Below are positions 63,121 to 64,000 of a stretch of 64,000 nt of DNA, in pieces. The notes below the pieces were generated by a model. That model ran no database searches. It had not been told where the DNA came from and worked only from the letters and a program-made list of their open reading frames with translations. The position numbers were made by a program, and so were the translations under genes. Where the stretch lies: positions 1-64,000 of the forward strand of contig DASRFJ010000167.1 in assembly GCA_035651595.1 (NCBI GenBank). Direction: 5' to 3'. Numbering within the stretch: the first letter of the stretch is position 1; each line of letters opens with the position of its first letter. This DNA comes from JAFARZ01 sp035651595. Its GTDB lineage: Bacteria > Actinomycetota > Actinomycetes > Streptosporangiales > Streptosporangiaceae.

Positions 63121-64000
63121 TCAACTGAGCCGTTCAAACACCATCGCCATGCCCTGGCCGCCGCCCACGCACATGGTCTCCAGGCCCACGGTCTTGTCGT
63201 GGAACTGCAGGCTGTTGAGCAGCGTGGTGGTGATGCGCGCCCCGGTCATGCCGAACGGGTGCCCGACCGCGATCGCCCCGCCGTTCACGTTGAGCCGCGC
63301 GAGGTCCACGCCAAGCTCGGTATAGGACGGGATGACCTGCGCCGCGAACGCCTCGTTGATCTCCACCAGGTCGACGTCGCTGATCGCCATCCCGGCACGA
63401 GAAAGCGCCTGCCGCGACGCTTCCACCGGGCCAAGGCCCATGGTCTCCGGGGACAGCGCGGTCACGCCCGACGACACGATGCGCGCCAGCGGCTGGATGC
63501 CCAGCGCGGCGGCCTTCACGTCGCTCATCACGATCACCGCCGCGGCGCCGTCGTTGAGCGGGCAGCAGTTCCCCGCGGTAACGGTCCCGTTCGGCCGGAA
63601 CACGGGCTGGAGTGCGGCGACCTTCTCCAGCGTGGTGCCGGGCCGCGGCCCGTCGTCGGCCGATACCACGGTCCCGTCCGGCAGCGTGACCGGCGTGATT
63701 TCCCGCTGCCAGAAGCCGTCGGCCAGCGCCTTCTCGGCCAGGTTCCGCGACCGCACGCCGAACTCGTCCTGCTGCTCGCGGGTGATACCGCGCATCTCCG
63801 CCACGTTCTCGGCCGTTTGCCCCATGGCGATGTACACGTCAGGAAGCTCGCCGTCTGCTCGCGGATCGTGCCATGGTCCGGACTCACCAGCCGAGGCTCG
63901 TTCTGACCTGGAAGCCGAAGCAGCGAACAGGGGGTTGCGGGTATCCGGGAGGGAGTCGCTGCTGCCGTTGGCGAATCGGCTGACGCACTCCACGCCGGCC
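63121..64000 (-). CDS. Acetyl-CoA C-acyltransferase (thiolase), C-terminal part; start outside window
   Basis: The frame is open to the window edge and encodes the last ~290 residues of a thiolase: CVSRFANGSSDSLPDTRNPLF, VYIAMGQTAENVAEMRGITREQQDEFGVRSRNLA, then the C-terminal domain with VEINEAFAAQVIP, the catalytic His in GGAIAVGHPFGMTGAR and the catalytic Cys in METMCVGGGQGMAMVFE (thiolase signatures 2 and 3). The nucleophilic Cys of the N-terminal half lies beyond the window. It should act in fatty-acid beta-oxidation or acetoacetyl-CoA formation. The extra RFANGSSD segment is usual for actinobacterial FadA-like enzymes. Confidence 0.93.
   Translation of the reverse strand, partial: AGVECVSRFANGSSDSLPDTRNPLFAASASRSERASAGESGPWHDPRADGELPDVYIAMGQTAENVAEMRGITREQQDEFGVRSRNLAEKALADGFWQREITPVTLPDGTVVSADDGPRPGTTLEKVAALQPVFRPNGTVTAGNCCPLNDGAAAVIVMSDVKAAALGIQPLARIVSSGVTALSPETMGLGPVEASRQALSRAGMAISDVDLVEINEAFAAQVIPSYTELGVDLARLNVNGGAIAVGHPFGMTGARITTTLLNSLQFHDKTVGLETMCVGGGQGMAMVFERLS

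Overview
The window is high-GC DNA (mostly G/C-ending codons, many GTG and TTG starts, ATGA/GTGA start-stop overlaps) from an actinomycete. This is supported by a BldC-type regulator, a ResB/CcsA cytochrome c maturation operon beside a histidine phosphatase, a DUF4229 protein, and the order mfd - SurA-like lipoprotein - mazG ... eno - FtsB/DivIC - DUF501 - ppx. I cannot name the genus.

Left flank (1-17502): housekeeping and conserved accessory genes. These are the cytochrome c maturation operon (356-4323, without a ccdA gene), a methyltransferase/TetR divergent pair around a perfect 22-bp operator, a PLDc_N-type membrane protein, an ATLF/PPEP-like zinc peptidase, bldC, a threonine dehydratase-like enzyme whose frame runs on through a DUF4229 gene, an APS kinase with a degenerate ATP-sulfurylase half, a methyltransferase, mfd, a SurA-like lipoprotein and mazG.

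Centre (17503-54958): a roughly 37-kb exopolysaccharide/cell-surface glycan cluster between mazG and eno. Rightward operon 1 (17889-31472) encodes the initiating phosphoglycosyltransferase, a sigma factor, two GT4 enzymes, a glutamine-dependent asparagine synthase-like amidotransferase, a two-domain oxidoreductase, a heparinase II/III-like protein, a Wzz-like copolymerase and a GT25. Leftward operon 2 (40212-31493) encodes a Wzx flippase continuous with a Wzz copolymerase, an O-antigen polymerase/ligase-like membrane protein, a methyltransferase, a beta-helix lipoprotein and a GT2. Rightward operon 3 (40498-45494) is an amino-sugar pathway: Gfo/Idh dehydrogenase, NDP-sugar epimerase, two DegT aminotransferases and a PglD/NeuD acyltransferase. 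Secreted proteins follow at 45634-51862; two of them share a duplicated promoter/leader. The cluster ends with leftward operon 4 (54958-51880): E1-alpha and E1-beta of a 2-oxoacid dehydrogenase coupled to a protein in which lipoyl and E1/E3-binding modules are fused to a PglD-like sugar acyltransferase instead of an E2 catalytic core. This last operon is the best candidate for an undescribed system: direct delivery of an acyl group from a 2-oxoacid to an amino sugar.

Right flank (55200-64000): a DUF218/YdcF-like protein, small secreted proteins, eno, divIC/ftsB, DUF501, ppx/gppA and a type-5 uracil-DNA glycosylase. Then come a class-I tRNA with an odd anticodon loop, a 1.2-kb non-coding stretch rich in palindromes and repeats, a small DUF4287-like protein and a thiolase cut by the window edge.

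A dispersed repeat family with GATTGCGGACA...TTACCCCCC ends occurs at four intergenic loci, either as a ~380-bp MITE-like unit or as a closed hairpin. Its internal palindrome also occurs alone at a fifth locus.
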